A DNA stretch of 64,000 nt from a bacterium. GTDB lineage: Bacteria; Electryoneota; RPQS01; DYHQ01. Location of the stretch: contig JAUXGA010000004.1 in assembly GCA_030622545.1 (NCBI GenBank), positions 1-64,000 on the forward strand, given 5' to 3'. Shown in pieces: positions 53,249-64,000 of the stretch (position 1 is its first letter; each line of letters opens with the position of its first letter). Both the position numbers and the translations under genes were made by a program. A model generated the notes under the pieces. The model searched no databases and was not told the origin of the DNA. It saw only the letters and a program-made list of their open reading frames with translations.

Positions 53249-53938
53249 TTATTTCGACCCATGAAGATCGATCATCTCTGCAGATAAGTTATCCCCCACA
53301 GGATGGTGCGCCACCACTGGTTGATAAAGATTTCTAAGCTTCTCCACCACAGCTGAAATACGCTCGGACATTTGAACAATCTCATCTGCCAGCGCTATCA
53401 TCTTTGCTGTATCCGATGAACTCGCGCCCTGAGATGATTTTTTCAATGCCATCATCAGCAACTCTGCATTTCCCATGATTCCGACAAGAGGATTGTTAAT
53501 TTCATGTTGTAGAGTTACCGATGTTTGCTGGATTCCTTTCAGCTTTGTTACTTCAATGAGACGTGTTTCCAGCTCAAGTACTCGTTCACCTGCTCTGACG
53601 CGTGCAAGAAGTTCGTTGAGGTCAAAGGGTTTCGAAATGAAGTCATCCGCTCCTGCCTCCATGCCGAGAACGATGTCCTCTTTTCTGTTTTTTGCGGTCA
53701 ATAGAATAATGTAAACCAGCTGATCTTCACACTGATGCCGTATCTGTTTGCAGAGTTCGATACCGTCCATTCGCGGCATCATCCAATCCGTAATCACGAA
53801 ATGCATACCTTCCGATTGGAGCATCTCCCATGCTTCCTGACCATCGCAGGCCGTTGAAACCTCGTGCCCCCATTGAGAAAGTGTTTTTGTCAGAAGCTTG
53901 CGTGAAACCAGTTCATCTTCTGCAATTAAAATTTTCAT
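53249..53938 (-). CDS. Receiver-DHp protein lacking an ATPase domain
   Basis: This 229-residue protein has an N-terminal receiver (phosphoacceptor D51 in VITDWMMPRMDG, lysine in DDFISKPF), then a helical region that matches a HisKA dimerisation domain. The histidine is H145 in LQHEINNPLVGIMGNAEL. No ATP-binding (N, G1, F or G2 box) follows; the protein ends about 84 residues later. It could be a phosphotransfer intermediate or a coupling partner, by analogy with ATPase-less histidine proteins. It lies between the hybrid kinase and a lone receiver. Confidence 0.85.
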   Translation of the reverse strand: MKILIAEDELVSRKLLTKTLSQWGHEVSTACDGQEAWEMLQSEGMHFVITDWMMPRMDGIELCKQIRHQCEDQLVYIILLTAKNRKEDIVLGMEAGADDFISKPFDLNELLARVRAGERVLELETRLIEVTKLKGIQQTSVTLQHEINNPLVGIMGNAELLMMALKKSSQGASSSDTAKMIALADEIVQMSERISAVVEKLRNLYQPVVAHHPVGDNLSAEMIDLHGSK

Positions 53939-53959
53939 AGGTTCTTTCTTTCAATACGC

Positions 53960-56900
53960 CTACAGTTCCAGCTCTCCAGCAAATTGACGAAAGCGATCGA
54001 GTTGATTCGTCAATTCTGAAAACGCGTTTTCAATTCCGTCAAGTTTAGCTTCCCGTCCCATCATCTCGATTTCGTAAGCGGCTTGCCGTACGGACTCGGC
54101 GGCCAAATCAGCGGCGGCTCCTTTCACACTGTGAGCTTCGGCTTGCAGAGCTTCGGAATTCTGTTCCTCGACAGCTTTTCGTATGGCGTCCAACTGAGCA
54201 GGAATATAATCAAGGAACTCCTGTATCATTTCTTTCAGGAATTCCCGATCATCTCCAAACCGTTCCAGAGCTTGTTCAACATCCAGAGGTGTCTCAGTCG
54301 AGTTCTGAGAATTTGCATTGGTTTCACTCATGGAGTCGCTCTCCTTCTTGTTCTGCAAAAATTCTTCGATAGTGTTGATGAGTTCTTTCGGGTTAATCGG
54401 TTTCGAAAGATAGCCGTCCATTCCCGCCTCAAGACATTTCTTTTTGTCTCCTTTCATGGCATACGCGGTCATGGCAATGATGGGCAGGTTTTCCCAGCGT
54501 GAATCTTGACGCAAATGACGTGTGGCCTCAAACCCACTCATGTTAGGCATCTGGACATCCATGAGAACCAGATCGTAGGCAGTTTTTTCGAGAGCTTCAA
54601 TCGCCAATCGGCCGTCCGCGGCAACATCAACAGTGTACCCCGCTTTTGTCAGGATTTTTATGGCGACTCGTTGATTAATAATATTGTCTTCCGCAAGAAG
54701 AATATGCGCAGGCGTGGTGCACTGCACCTGATTAAAATCTGAAGCGGCTGCAAGCATCTGAATCGACTTGTCAGATGAAGTTCCGTCTAATGTTTTAGAT
54801 ATAAGAATGCGCAGTTGCGACTGCTTGATGGGTTTAGTCAGGTAGGCGCAGCATCCCATCTGCAGATAGCGCGCGGTCTCTCCATGCATTCCCAGAGACG
54901 TCAGTACAATAATATCCACGTTGGCGATAGCTGCCTCAGCTTTAATTTTCGTCGCGGTCTGCAAACCGTCCATAATGGGCATCTGGGCATCAAGCAGAAC
55001 GATTCGAAAAGGATTTCCGGCTTCTGCGGCTTTACGCAGCAGTTGAAGCGCACCGAAACCCGAGTCCGTCTTTACGGGTCGGCATTTCCACGCTGTAAGA
55101 ATTTTCAGCAGATATTTGCAGTTTGTAGTGTTATCATCGACGATTAGAATCGGAACTCCTTCAAGCAAAGCCGTGATGGATTCCTCCTCGGGTGGAGCAT
55201 CGCACAATTCACAGACGACAGTAAAATGAAATACGGAACCCTTCCCAACTTCGCTCTCCACCCAGATACGTCCATCCATCAACTGGACGATTTGTTTGGA
55301 AATTGTCAGCCCCAATCCTGTTCCTGCAAATTGGCGTGTTGTCGAGCTGTCCGCTTGTGTAAAGGATTCAAAGATTGACGAAACGCGTTCGGGCGGAATG
55401 CCAATGCCGGTATCTTTCACCGCACACTTTAGAACTACTTTGCCGTCTGCTGCTTCTTCGGAATAGATGCTAAGAGTCACACTACCTTCCGAAGTGAACT
55501 TGATGGCATTCCCTGTCAAATTGACTAACACCTGACGAAGACGTCCGGAATCGCCTCGCAGCCATCGAGGGACATCAGGTTCTAAATGTAGATGGAGCTG
55601 CAGCTTTTTCTCTTCTACGCGGGTCACCAGAACATCTCCGACACTTTCAATCAGAGATTCAAGGTTAAAATCAATCAGTTCGAGCTCCAATTTCCCTGCT
55701 TCGATTTTCGAGAAATCGAGAATATCATTGATAATATCCAAGAGAGCATTCGCGCTGCTTTTCACCGTATGGAGATATTCCTGTTGTTCATCGTCGAGTT
55801 CGGTGCTGAGAGCCAAATCTGTCATGCCGATGATGCCATTCATAGGAGTTCGTATTTCGTGACTCATATTTGCTAAAAACTCGCTTTTCGCGCGGGTTGA
55901 TGATTCCGCCGAAATGCGCGCTTTGTTGAGCTGCTGATTTGTGGACCACAATTCGATAAGGTGCACGACATCGTTGGCAAAAAGCTCCAAAATGACGACA
56001 GAATCAAGCGTCGGACGTAGTCCGTCCGATGGATCATCAAGAGCGACAAATCCCAGCCATTCCCCATCAGACTTTAAAAGGGGAATATAGAACATATCGT
56101 CCGGATTCCAATCCTTGCATTCTTCGATATCTATCGAACCGGGCAATAAATCTTCTCCCATGAAATTGCGCATTTCCTGATCATTCCAGAGGATATGGTA
56201 ACAATTTCCGAGACGCCATCTGGGTGTTTCTTTCAGTTTATCCACAAAACGCACCCAATCTCTTTTCCTCAAATGTTGGATTTGCTCTTCTTTTAAGCCG
56301 AAAAAGGATGAATTTGTAATCTCGTTATCTTCTGTAAATATAAAAATTGCGCCCCGCTGCCAACTTAGTTTTTTATAACCCAGACCGATTTGCTCGAGTA
56401 GCTCATCGAGACTCGTTGAAAGAAGGATATCCGCAGAACTCCTGACAATCCCGTTGAGTTTTTCATGCTCTCCTTGAAGTTGTATGTTTGAGTACTCGAG
56501 CCGCTTCTGAACTTCAACCAATTCCGTGACATCAACAAATGATTCAAACCCTCCAATAACATTCCCATCTTCATCATGCAGGAGCTCCGCATTCTTCAAG
56601 ATTGTGAGTTCACGCCCATCTTTCGTCTGGATTGTGCATTGCTTTCTGAAGATGTGCTTTTCGCTGTTTGTGTCGAAGAGTTCGCAATTTTCTAAACAGG
56701 GATAACCTTTCAGTATGTGACAATGTTTTCCCAGAACCTCGTCTTCTCTGTATCCTGTGACACGGCAAAATTCGATGTTTACGCTTGTGAAGAGTTTCTT
56801 TGTATCCAAAGTGAAAATCGCCGTTGCAGCGGTACTCAGAAGTTTCTCTTGAAAGGTGATAGAATCTTGCAAATCATCAAATTGTTGGGCGGAATGGAGG

Positions 56901-59140
56901 GCGACAGCTGCGAGATTGCACAAGGTAATGGCTGTTGTCTCATCATCCTCGTCAAATCCATCGTCGCTTTGAGGACTGGCAAGTACAAGCACTCCGATAG
57001 TCTCACCCGCATCCTGAATGGGAATTCCAAGTGCATGAGATTCGGATATTCCCGAAGCAGCCTCTTTATTTTGCGGAGAATGTTGAACTATTTTACCGTC
57101 CTCGAAAAGGCGGAGAGCATCCTCTTCAGTCGTGGAGTTCAATAAGGCAAGAACATCATCCGAAGAGTAATTCCATGTTGTAATCGTCTGAGCTTTGCGG
57201 TGCTGAGTCGGCGCAAGAATCATCGCGGTTAAATCCGCATGACAAAGGATTCTGGCATGTTCCAGCAGTACCGTTAAGGTTTCATTAATATCGAGATGTC
57301 CCGCAACTTCCGTTGCAACCGCATTGATTGATTCAACTCGTTGGAGCGCCTCCTGCATATCAGCTTGAACTTTCTGTTGCTCAGTGATATCCTGGATATG
57401 AACACTGATGCGCGATGAATCATCTGAAGAAGATTTCAGGTGTGAAAAAGACAGCTTTACTTTCAGCTGAGTTTCGTCTTTTGATTTGCGCAGCGTCTGA
57501 AATCCCCGAAGTGAATGGCCTTTGCGGGCGATGCGATTGATTCGCTGTTGTTCATTTTGCCGAATTTCAGGAACCAGCAAATCCCATGATTGACCGAGGA
57601 TTTCATCGGCAGAGTAGCCAAAAATCTGCTCAGCTCCCCGATTCCATGTTATGATTGTGTGCTCGTCGTCGAGGATAAATATCGCATCGCCAATGTTCTC
57701 GACAAGCAACCGGTTCTGTTGTTCTGAATGATAAAGAGCTTCTTGTATCTGTTTGCGTTCAGTGTCATCTCTGAAAATACTAAAGGTTCCTGCAAAGAGC
57801 CCTTCTTCATTTATCCAAGGATTGGCTGTGACTAATATATGACGCTTTTCTCCATTCGGACGAATGATATCCATCTCGTAGATCGTCCTTTTTCCGGCAC
57901 GTCGAATATCCGTTTGTTTGAGAGCCTGTTCGAAGTTTTTTGGATCTGTGAATTCCTTTAGACTTCTCCCCACAAGCTTGCCGGATGGTACACCAAAGAT
58001 TTCTTCTGCTGCTGAATTGGCGAACGTGAAGCGCTCATCAGGGTCTACAATGCCAATTCCTTCTCCCTGTTTCTCGATTAGAAAACGATATCGTTCCTCA
58101 CTTCTTTCAAGTGCAACTTCCATCTGCCTGCGATCGGTAATATCAATAATGTAGCCCAGATAATGAGTGATTTTACCGTCTTCACCTCTCAAGATGGTCG
58201 TATAGTCAGAAATCTGTATTGTCTGACCATCCTTTCGAATGATTCCATAGGATTTGTGTTCAAATCTTTCACAGCCACTCTCACTATAGATTTTAACTTC
58301 GTTGGCAACACGTTCGATATCTTCTTCAGGGATGATCTCTGCATAGGAGACTTTCTTGGACATGAACTCCTCTGCGGTATAACCCATCACAGCTTTCACA
58401 TTTGGCGAAACATACTCTACAGGCCAACCTTCTGAATTTCGCCACTTGAAAACAACCACGGGTCCGCTGATAAACATATTGCGTTCATGTTTCAGGAGTG
58501 TGTTGGACCGGTTTAGTTTTTCCTCCGTTTGTTTGCGCTCATTAATATCGCTCAGCACGCTGATGATTTGCTTCAGTTTGTCACCGGCGAATACGGGAGT
58601 CCATGAGTGCGAAATCCATCTTACCTTTCCGGTCTTTGTCTGGATGCGATACTCATAGTTTGTGCCGCCTTTCCCTGTCAGAGCCTGATAATGAATCTCC
58701 TTAACTCTTACAAGGTCGTCAGGATAGATTATCCACGGTTGTTGACCGACCAAATCTTCCGGTTCGTACCCCAAAACTTTTTCACATGCCGGGCTCAAGT
58801 ATGAAATAATACCATCTGGCTCCGTCACCATAATAACATCATGATTGTTTTCGACGATTTGCTTATATCTTTCTTTGCTTTCCCTTAATGATTCTTCTGC
58901 ACGCCTGCGTTCTGCAAGTTCTGATGATAATGCTTTCATCGCTTGTTGCTTGGAGCGATACCAGAAACCGAGGACGAGACCACCAAAGCCCCCAAGGAAA
59001 AGGGGCATAACGTACCCTTTTAAAACCAGTGGAAAGCCGGAGAATGCTTTTTGAATTGTCGAGAAAATACAGAGAAGAAAGGCGCCCAAGAAGAAGGATG
59101 CTAATTTCTGGACTAAATTTCGCATGGCAGATTTATTCAT
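53960..59140 (-). CDS. Giant hybrid sensor histidine kinase
   Basis: The 1726-residue protein has two N-terminal membrane segments (about 12-31 and 43-61). Five PAS domains lie at about 91-210, 215-340, 345-470, 475-600 and 775-900, and two GAF domains at about 605-770 and 910-1080. A HisKA domain follows with H1094 in [13 protein letters not shown], then an ATPase (about 1150-1340), two receivers (D1384 and D1528) and an HPt domain with H1670 ([11 protein letters not shown]). It can therefore carry a full internal phosphorelay. No DNA-binding output is present. The fifth PAS has a cysteine-rich loop ([16 protein letters not shown]). Confidence 0.93.
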   Translation of the reverse strand: MNKSAMRNLVQKLASFFLGAFLLCIFSTIQKAFSGFPLVLKGYVMPLFLGGFGGLVLGFWYRSKQQAMKALSSELAERRRAEESLRESKERYKQIVENNHDVIMVTEPDGIISYLSPACEKVLGYEPEDLVGQQPWIIYPDDLVRVKEIHYQALTGKGGTNYEYRIQTKTGKVRWISHSWTPVFAGDKLKQIISVLSDINERKQTEEKLNRSNTLLKHERNMFISGPVVVFKWRNSEGWPVEYVSPNVKAVMGYTAEEFMSKKVSYAEIIPEEDIERVANEVKIYSESGCERFEHKSYGIIRKDGQTIQISDYTTILRGEDGKITHYLGYIIDITDRRQMEVALERSEERYRFLIEKQGEGIGIVDPDERFTFANSAAEEIFGVPSGKLVGRSLKEFTDPKNFEQALKQTDIRRAGKRTIYEMDIIRPNGEKRHILVTANPWINEEGLFAGTFSIFRDDTERKQIQEALYHSEQQNRLLVENIGDAIFILDDEHTIITWNRGAEQIFGYSADEILGQSWDLLVPEIRQNEQQRINRIARKGHSLRGFQTLRKSKDETQLKVKLSFSHLKSSSDDSSRISVHIQDITEQQKVQADMQEALQRVESINAVATEVAGHLDINETLTVLLEHARILCHADLTAMILAPTQHRKAQTITTWNYSSDDVLALLNSTTEEDALRLFEDGKIVQHSPQNKEAASGISESHALGIPIQDAGETIGVLVLASPQSDDGFDEDDETTAITLCNLAAVALHSAQQFDDLQDSITFQEKLLSTAATAIFTLDTKKLFTSVNIEFCRVTGYREDEVLGKHCHILKGYPCLENCELFDTNSEKHIFRKQCTIQTKDGRELTILKNAELLHDEDGNVIGGFESFVDVTELVEVQKRLEYSNIQLQGEHEKLNGIVRSSADILLSTSLDELLEQIGLGYKKLSWQRGAIFIFTEDNEITNSSFFGLKEEQIQHLRKRDWVRFVDKLKETPRWRLGNCYHILWNDQEMRNFMGEDLLPGSIDIEECKDWNPDDMFYIPLLKSDGEWLGFVALDDPSDGLRPTLDSVVILELFANDVVHLIELWSTNQQLNKARISAESSTRAKSEFLANMSHEIRTPMNGIIGMTDLALSTELDDEQQEYLHTVKSSANALLDIINDILDFSKIEAGKLELELIDFNLESLIESVGDVLVTRVEEKKLQLHLHLEPDVPRWLRGDSGRLRQVLVNLTGNAIKFTSEGSVTLSIYSEEAADGKVVLKCAVKDTGIGIPPERVSSIFESFTQADSSTTRQFAGTGLGLTISKQIVQLMDGRIWVESEVGKGSVFHFTVVCELCDAPPEEESITALLEGVPILIVDDNTTNCKYLLKILTAWKCRPVKTDSGFGALQLLRKAAEAGNPFRIVLLDAQMPIMDGLQTATKIKAEAAIANVDIIVLTSLGMHGETARYLQMGCCAYLTKPIKQSQLRILISKTLDGTSSDKSIQMLAAASDFNQVQCTTPAHILLAEDNIINQRVAIKILTKAGYTVDVAADGRLAIEALEKTAYDLVLMDVQMPNMSGFEATRHLRQDSRWENLPIIAMTAYAMKGDKKKCLEAGMDGYLSKPINPKELINTIEEFLQNKKESDSMSETNANSQNSTETPLDVEQALERFGDDREFLKEMIQEFLDYIPAQLDAIRKAVEEQNSEALQAEAHSVKGAAADLAAESVRQAAYEIEMMGREAKLDGIENAFSELTNQLDRFRQFAGELEL

Positions 59141-59442
59141 AACTTAGAGTCTTCCTGCAGCATTCCTACTACCTCTTCGTAGTTAAGGGATATTATTTTC
59201 CTACACTAATGCAGAATCATTGCCCAAAATCGCAACAATCGAGCCACGAGGTGAGGTGTTGGTGATACGCTGGAAAAGGTAGATTTCGAGCTTGATTCCT
59301 CTACTTAAATTCAGTATATTTCACAATTGGCGATTTGCGTAACAAACCTGCTGGCATAGGCGGGGAAAAGCAACATGTTGCCATTCTTCAACATTAGAGG
59401 TAGGGTCTGCCCTGCTGAAAATTCTTCGCGCGAGGTATTTCT
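59141..59442. other. Intergenic region upstream of gcvPA and of the hybrid kinase
   Basis: The 302-bp gap holds the gcvPA promoter at 59292-59320 and its leader of about 115 nt. The leader includes a GCAACATGTTGC palindrome near 59366. I see no glycine-riboswitch signature. On the minus strand I cannot define a convincing kinase promoter. No gene or repeat is apparent. Confidence 0.6.
59292..59320 (+). promoter_or_regulatory. Sigma70-type promoter for the gcvPA-gcvPB unit
   Basis: TTGATT (59292-59297), 17-bp spacer, TATATT (59315-59320), followed by a leader of about 115 nt. Confidence 0.7.
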
Positions 59443-60783
59443 ATGCAGTACATCCCGAATACCGATGATGACCGGGCTGCCATGCTGATGGCAATTGGTG
59501 TCAGCGATTTTAAGGAACTTCTCCAGCCGATACCCGAAAATTTGCGCCTGAAAAACCCTCTTCCTTTACCTGAAGGGAAATCTGAATGGGAAGTTCGCCG
59601 ACATATGCTGATTCGCGCTAAAAAGAATCGCGATATGACTCAATACTCCAGCTTTTTAGGCGCGGGAATCTATGATCATTTTATCCCTGCGGCCGTACGT
59701 GCATTGACGGCGCGGTCGGAAATCTATACAGCATATACACCCTATCAACCGGAAGTCTCGCAGGGAACGCTTCAGATTATTTACGAATTTCAATCCATGA
59801 TATGCGAGCTTTTCGGGATGGATGCGGCGAATGCGTCTCTCTATGATGGCGCCAGCGCTCTTGCGGAAGCCGTTCTTCTTGCTCAATCACATACGCGCCG
59901 CTCGAAAATCCTCTGGCCGATTTCCGTCCACCCGCACTACCGGCAGGTCACCGAAGCCATCGGTAAACCCATGGGGATAGGAACAGAAATTTTAGCAATC
60001 AAAGATGGAAAGCTGGACGAGAGCGACCTCGCCAATAAATTGGATAGCGAAACAGCCGCTGTTGTCTTTCAATATCCAAACTTCTTCGGGATTATCGAAG
60101 AACTTAAACCACTGATTGAAGCGACTCATCAGCAGGGAGCGCTGGCGATTGTCGTGGCGGATCCCATAGCGATGGGAGTGTTGGAATCGCCTGGCACTTT
60201 GGGAGCGGATATCGTTGTCGGGGAAGGGCAGGGACTTGGAATTGACCCGGCTTATGGAGGTCCGGGGCTGGGTTTGTTCGCGGCAAAGTCACCCTTCACA
60301 CGGAAAATTCCCGGACGTATCGCGGGCGTTACGAAAGATCGCGAAGGACAACGCGGTTTTACCCTGACACTTCAGACCCGTGAGCAGCACATCCGGCGGG
60401 AAAAAGCGACTTCGAACATCTGTACGAATCAGGCTCTTTGCGCCGCAATGGCGACGATTCATTTATCTCTTATCGGCACAAATGGTCTTCGAGAAATCGC
60501 CGAGACTTGCATGGCGAAAGCACATTATCTGGCAAGAGAGTTAGAAAAAGTACCGGGTGTAGAAATCGCTTTTACGTCGCCTTTCTTCAAAGAATTTGCC
60601 GTCCGTTTCCCATTGCCGCCTGCGCAAGTGGTGGAACAGCTCCTGAAAAAACGTATCTTTGCCGGTATTCCCTTACGACATTTTCGAATTGACATGGATG
60701 ACCTGCTGCTTGTGGCTGTCACCGAACAGCGGACAAAAGAGGAAATGGATGCCTATGTCGCCGCGATAAAGGACATCGTCTGA
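59443..60783 (+). CDS. gcvPA: Glycine dehydrogenase (decarboxylating) subunit 1
   Basis: GcvPA is the alpha half of the split P protein of the glycine cleavage system, which decarboxylates glycine and passes aminomethyl to the H protein. The 446-residue protein has SFLGAGIYDHFIPAAVRAL, YTAYTPYQPEVSQGTLQ and the SLYDGASALAEAVLLA region of PLP-fold P proteins. GAGG lies 7 nt before the ATG. gcvPB follows by 33 bp. gcvT and gcvH are not in the window. Confidence 0.96.
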   Translation: MQYIPNTDDDRAAMLMAIGVSDFKELLQPIPENLRLKNPLPLPEGKSEWEVRRHMLIRAKKNRDMTQYSSFLGAGIYDHFIPAAVRALTARSEIYTAYTPYQPEVSQGTLQIIYEFQSMICELFGMDAANASLYDGASALAEAVLLAQSHTRRSKILWPISVHPHYRQVTEAIGKPMGIGTEILAIKDGKLDESDLANKLDSETAAVVFQYPNFFGIIEELKPLIEATHQQGALAIVVADPIAMGVLESPGTLGADIVVGEGQGLGIDPAYGGPGLGLFAAKSPFTRKIPGRIAGVTKDREGQRGFTLTLQTREQHIRREKATSNICTNQALCAAMATIHLSLIGTNGLREIAETCMAKAHYLARELEKVPGVEIAFTSPFFKEFAVRFPLPPAQVVEQLLKKRIFAGIPLRHFRIDMDDLLLVAVTEQRTKEEMDAYVAAIKDIV

Positions 60784-60816
60784 TGAAGAATATTTCCAAA
60801 ACAAAAGAGATATAAA

Positions 60817-62280
60817 ATGTCCCTCATTTTCGAACTCTCTAAAAAAGGGCTAAAAAGCTTTCAAGCGCCTCCGCTGGACGTGCCGCGACAGCAGAGCGAT
60901 TTACCAGCAAATCTGCGGAGAAAAACTCCGCTTCGTTTGCCCGAAGTCGCCGAGAATCAGGTTGTGCGACACTATATCAATCTTTCCCTGAAAAATCATC
61001 ATGTCGATAAGGATTTCTATCCGCTCGGTTCCTGCACGATGAAATATAATCCGAAAATCAATGATGAGATTGCAGGGCATTCGGGTTTCGCGGCGCTGCA
61101 TCCAAAACAGCCGACCGAAACAATCCAGGGAGCTCTTCAGGTAATACACGAGCTGTCGGAAGCTCTCTGTCACATCACAGGAATGGATACCGTGACGCTG
61201 CAGCCGTCAGCCGGAGCGCAGGGGGAATTGACGGCGTTGCTAATGTTCCGAGCATATTTTATCCAGCGAGACGGACGCCCGCGCCATAAAGTAATTATCC
61301 CTGACAGTGCGCATGGAACGAATCCTGCATCGATTGTGATGGCAGGGTATGACGTCGTGCAGGTTGTTTCCGGGCCGGATGGACTCGTGGACTTGGATTC
61401 TCTGAAAAAGATCTTAGACGGAGACACCGCCGCTTTGATGATTACGAATCCCAATACGCTGGGTTTATTTGAATCTCAGATTACCGAAATTGCCTCCAGA
61501 GTTCATGACGCCGGAGGTCTCGTTTATATGGACGGAGCGAACCTGAACGCACTGATGGGAATTGCTCGGCCGGGCGATATGGGATTCGATGCCTGTCATC
61601 TGAATCTGCATAAAACCTTCTCGACGCCTCACGGCGGCGGCGGTCCTGGAAGCGGGCCGGTGGTTATTCGAAAGTTTCTCGAACCTTTCTTGCCTAAACC
61701 AGTCCTAAAAATCAAGGACGAGCATTTCTCATGGGATTGGGAACGGCCAGATTCCATCGGACACATTCATAGTTTCTATGGAAATTTCAGCGTCATGGTT
61801 CGTGCGTTGGCGTATATTTTGGCGATGGGACGAGACGGCCTTCGAGCTGTGTCAGAAAACGCTATCATCAATGCGAATTACTTGCGCGTCCGACTCGCTG
61901 AGCATTTCGATTTGCCGTACAACCGACTTTGTATGCACGAAGTTGTCTTTTCAGGCAGTCGCCAGAAAGCGCACGGAGTCAAAACACTTGATATAGCCAA
62001 GCGCCTTTTGGATTTCGGTTTCCACCCACCGACGGTTTACTTCCCGCTGATTGTTTCTGAAGCTTTGATGATTGAACCCACAGAAACCGAATCCAAAGAA
62101 ACGATGGATCGGTTTGTCGATGCGATGAAGAGAATTGCGCATGAATCCGAAACTGAACCTGAACAATTGAAGAACGCTCCCACCGCAACGCCTGTTCAAA
62201 GACTTGATGAAGTGGCCGCCGCTCGAAATTTGGATATCAATTACTTTGCGCAGCCTAAAACTTCGGCTAAACGTGGATGA
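60817..62280 (+). CDS. gcvPB: Glycine dehydrogenase (decarboxylating) subunit 2
   Basis: GcvPB is the other half of the split P protein and holds the pyridoxal phosphate. The 487-residue protein has the [20 protein letters not shown] opening, [21 protein letters not shown], and the PLP-binding lysine K266 in [19 protein letters not shown]. With gcvPA it would form an alpha2-beta2 enzyme. The stop overlaps the next ATG as ATGA. Confidence 0.96.
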   Translation: MSLIFELSKKGLKSFQAPPLDVPRQQSDLPANLRRKTPLRLPEVAENQVVRHYINLSLKNHHVDKDFYPLGSCTMKYNPKINDEIAGHSGFAALHPKQPTETIQGALQVIHELSEALCHITGMDTVTLQPSAGAQGELTALLMFRAYFIQRDGRPRHKVIIPDSAHGTNPASIVMAGYDVVQVVSGPDGLVDLDSLKKILDGDTAALMITNPNTLGLFESQITEIASRVHDAGGLVYMDGANLNALMGIARPGDMGFDACHLNLHKTFSTPHGGGGPGSGPVVIRKFLEPFLPKPVLKIKDEHFSWDWERPDSIGHIHSFYGNFSVMVRALAYILAMGRDGLRAVSENAIINANYLRVRLAEHFDLPYNRLCMHEVVFSGSRQKAHGVKTLDIAKRLLDFGFHPPTVYFPLIVSEALMIEPTETESKETMDRFVDAMKRIAHESETEPEQLKNAPTATPVQRLDEVAAARNLDINYFAQPKTSAKRG

Positions 62281-64000
62281 ATCCAACAGCGAAAAATAAA
62301 GATGTTCAAAAGTGGCTCTCAGAGCTTGGCCTCCGAGAATTTGTCGCTCTTGATTTGGAAACGACAGGTCTCGAAGCGGCAGCGCACCGGATTATCGAAG
62401 TGGGAGCGGTTCGTTTTCAGGATGGTGTGGAAGTCGATGTCTTCGAGCAATTGGTGAATCCGGGTGAACCTCTGCCGCCTTTTATTGCGGAACTGACCGG
62501 CTTGACCGATGATGACTTGCAGAATCAACCGCCTTTTTCTGCTGTGGCAAACGACCTCTTAGAGTTCATTGGCACCGTTCCAATTGTCGGGCAGAATGTT
62601 AGTTTTGACTTAGCTTTCCTGACTGCCGAAGGCCGAAGACTCGATAACACGAAAGGGCGCAGAAATCCTTTCACTTTTTCAAAGCATGAGGTTTTAGACA
62701 CCGCTCAGCTTTGCCGGATATTCTGGCCCGAATGGCCGCGTTTCGGACTCGCGCTGCTTGCGGAAATATTCGGCATCGAGCAAATGTTGAAGCACCGCGC
62801 CGTGGCTGATGCTCGCGCGACAGGAAACGTTCTCTGTCAGATTATTGAACAGCTTCCTGATCGTATCTGGGCGGAGCTGGCTCAAGATTTAGCGTATCTG
62901 AGCAGAGGCACCTTCCACCGTTCAGAACGCTTTTTCATGCGGCTCGAAAAACTTGCTGATGGGATAATTCCTCCGGAAGATGTCGTGCGGCAATTCGAAC
63001 AGATTGCTGATGCCCACGAAAAGACGCCTGAGGAACTTCCTTCACTGGAGGAGGTTTTTGATGAACACGGTCTTCTGCAAAAAGTTTTACCGAATTACGA
63101 ATTAAGACCTGCACAGTTGCAGATGGCTCAAGCTGTGAAAGCGTCATTGGAACAGAATGAAATCCTCCTATGCGAAGCACCAACGGGAGTCGGCAAATCG
63201 CTGGCTTACCTTTTTGCAGCCGCTCTCTGGGCTGTGGGCAATCCCGACGAAGCGCGGCAAGTTTTTGTGTCATCACACACGAAAGCTCTCCAGGAACAAC
63301 TTCACCGAAAAGAAATGCACACCCTTCATGAATTGCGAATTCCTGTTCAAAGCGCGATTCTCAAAGGGAGGAAAAACTATCTCTGCTGCAGGCGATTGCG
63401 AAGCGTGATTCGAGAAGCTCCGGCGCAACTTTCCGATGAGGATCGCTTGCGCCTGATGCCGCTGATTCGCTGGGCTGCCACGACAACAACCGGCGACATT
63501 TCCGAAACAGGCGGTTTTCGACCTGAGAGCGCCCCGTGGCTTTGGGCGCAAGTCTGCAATGATTCGACCAGTTGCTCCCGCTCGAATTGTGGAACTTCAA
63601 AGGGATGTTTTTATCGAATCGCTCAGGAACGAGCTGCAAAAGCACAGATTGTTTTTGTCAATCACGCACTGCTGTTCAGCGATCCATCGCGCTTTACCAT
63701 GAAGCCTGCTCCCTTGCGAAAGTTCGTTCTCGACGAAGGTCATCACATCGAGCGAGCGGCGGCAAGTGCGGCGACTATCGAGTTGGATTCTTTCAAGCTT
63801 CGCAGCGTATTGATGAGGCTTCTTGAAGAACGAACCGACAGAGGACTTCTGACTCGTTTGAGTTCTGCACTATCTCGTAGAGAAGCATCAAACAGCGAAA
63901 TCGAAAAGCTGACGATAGCGCTTCGCGACAATACAGCGAGTTTTTATAGTACGATTCGCTCCTGTTTCGATGAACTCGCTTCAGTGCTTCCTTCGAAAGA
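62277..64000 (+). CDS. dinG: DinG-family helicase with N-terminal exonuclease domain (3' partial)
   Basis: This frame starts at ATG 62277, overlapping the gcvPB stop, and stays open for 574 codons to the window end. Residues about 22-190 form a DnaQ-like 3'-5' exonuclease with [20 protein letters not shown] and an [10 protein letters not shown] end motif. A DinG-type superfamily-2 helicase follows, with Walker A APTGVGKS at 301-308, DEGHH at 486-490 (the DEAH-type box) and a Cys-rich block between them (for example [17 protein letters not shown]) that fits an iron-sulphur cluster. The C-terminal helicase half lies beyond the window. Role: DNA repair or structure resolution. Confidence 0.9.
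   Translation, partial: MNPTAKNKDVQKWLSELGLREFVALDLETTGLEAAAHRIIEVGAVRFQDGVEVDVFEQLVNPGEPLPPFIAELTGLTDDDLQNQPPFSAVANDLLEFIGTVPIVGQNVSFDLAFLTAEGRRLDNTKGRRNPFTFSKHEVLDTAQLCRIFWPEWPRFGLALLAEIFGIEQMLKHRAVADARATGNVLCQIIEQLPDRIWAELAQDLAYLSRGTFHRSERFFMRLEKLADGIIPPEDVVRQFEQIADAHEKTPEELPSLEEVFDEHGLLQKVLPNYELRPAQLQMAQAVKASLEQNEILLCEAPTGVGKSLAYLFAAALWAVGNPDEARQVFVSSHTKALQEQLHRKEMHTLHELRIPVQSAILKGRKNYLCCRRLRSVIREAPAQLSDEDRLRLMPLIRWAATTTTGDISETGGFRPESAPWLWAQVCNDSTSCSRSNCGTSKGCFYRIAQERAAKAQIVFVNHALLFSDPSRFTMKPAPLRKFVLDEGHHIERAAASAATIELDSFKLRSVLMRLLEERTDRGLLTRLSSALSRREASNSEIEKLTIALRDNTASFYSTIRSCFDELASVLPSK

Noticed and set aside
59321-59442. Possible glycine riboswitch in the gcvPA leader
   Set aside because: The location is right, but the aptamer's conserved stem and GGAGA-type core are absent. 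The leader holds only a short palindrome.
1-64000. CRISPR array, insertion sequence or integrase
   Set aside because: No tandem repeat-spacer pattern, transposase, integrase or direct repeat of a tRNA end was found on either strand.

Overview
The window reads as one chromosomal segment of a Gram-negative bacterium. The lineage is a guess: probably an uncultured phylum near the FCB superphylum. Gram-negative character comes from two family-9 heptosyltransferase-like genes, an MsbA-type exporter and several secreted or membrane-anchored proteins with signal segments. Promoters that can be read are sigma70-like (TTGACA/TATAAT type, 17-bp spacers) and Shine-Dalgarno sequences are frequent, which argues against a typical Bacteroidota member. 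TTG and GTG starts are very common, and two genes (guaA and one glycosyltransferase) seem to start at ATC and CTG. No rRNA, CRISPR array, prophage or insertion sequence is visible.

Layout. 1-4156: the 3' part of a GlcD-like FAD oxidase, a secreted protein of unknown function, tRNA-Arg(CCT) and a membrane TPR protein. 4210-15701: a compact translation/RNA block (rimP, nusA, infB, DUF503, rbfA, nrnA, truB, ribF, rpsO, pnp, M16 protease), preceded by a terminator-like hairpin. 15722-19400: alanine dehydrogenase, dUTPase, a MerR-type regulator, an MntA/HepT toxin-antitoxin pair, tRNA-Pro(GGG) and a methyltransferase; hepT and the methyltransferase favour AGA/AGG arginine codons and look acquired. 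19422-30271 (minus strand): a probable nine-gene unit for lipopolysaccharide or surface glycan synthesis (seven glycosyltransferases and MsbA), ending in an OPT transporter. 30291-35687: a periplasmic 5'-nucleotidase, then minus-strand dus, a methyltransferase, an unknown P-loop protein and a sugar-nucleotide epimerase.

35858-50739: tRNA-Met(CAT) followed by a long plus-strand run: tilS, hpt, ftsH, folE, folP, rimI, accD, surE, guaA, glmS, a LpoA/LivJ-like lipoprotein-type receptor, uppP and holA. 50753-52830: an ECF sigma factor with a membrane partner, a small zinc-ribbon protein and rdgB. 52856-59140 (minus): a three-gene phosphorelay, with a 1726-residue hybrid kinase (5 PAS, 2 GAF, HisKA, ATPase, two receivers, HPt), a receiver fused to a DHp helix pair without ATPase, and a lone receiver. 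59292-64000: gcvPA, gcvPB and a DinG-type helicase with an N-terminal exonuclease domain that runs off the window end.

Most of the window is conserved housekeeping content. The parts most worth a second look are the non-AUG initiation sites, the phosphorelay with its ATPase-less histidine protein, the toxin-antitoxin/tRNA island, the nusA-operon leader hairpin, the structured uppP-holA spacer, and the unassigned genes at 1379-3229 and 33792-34505.
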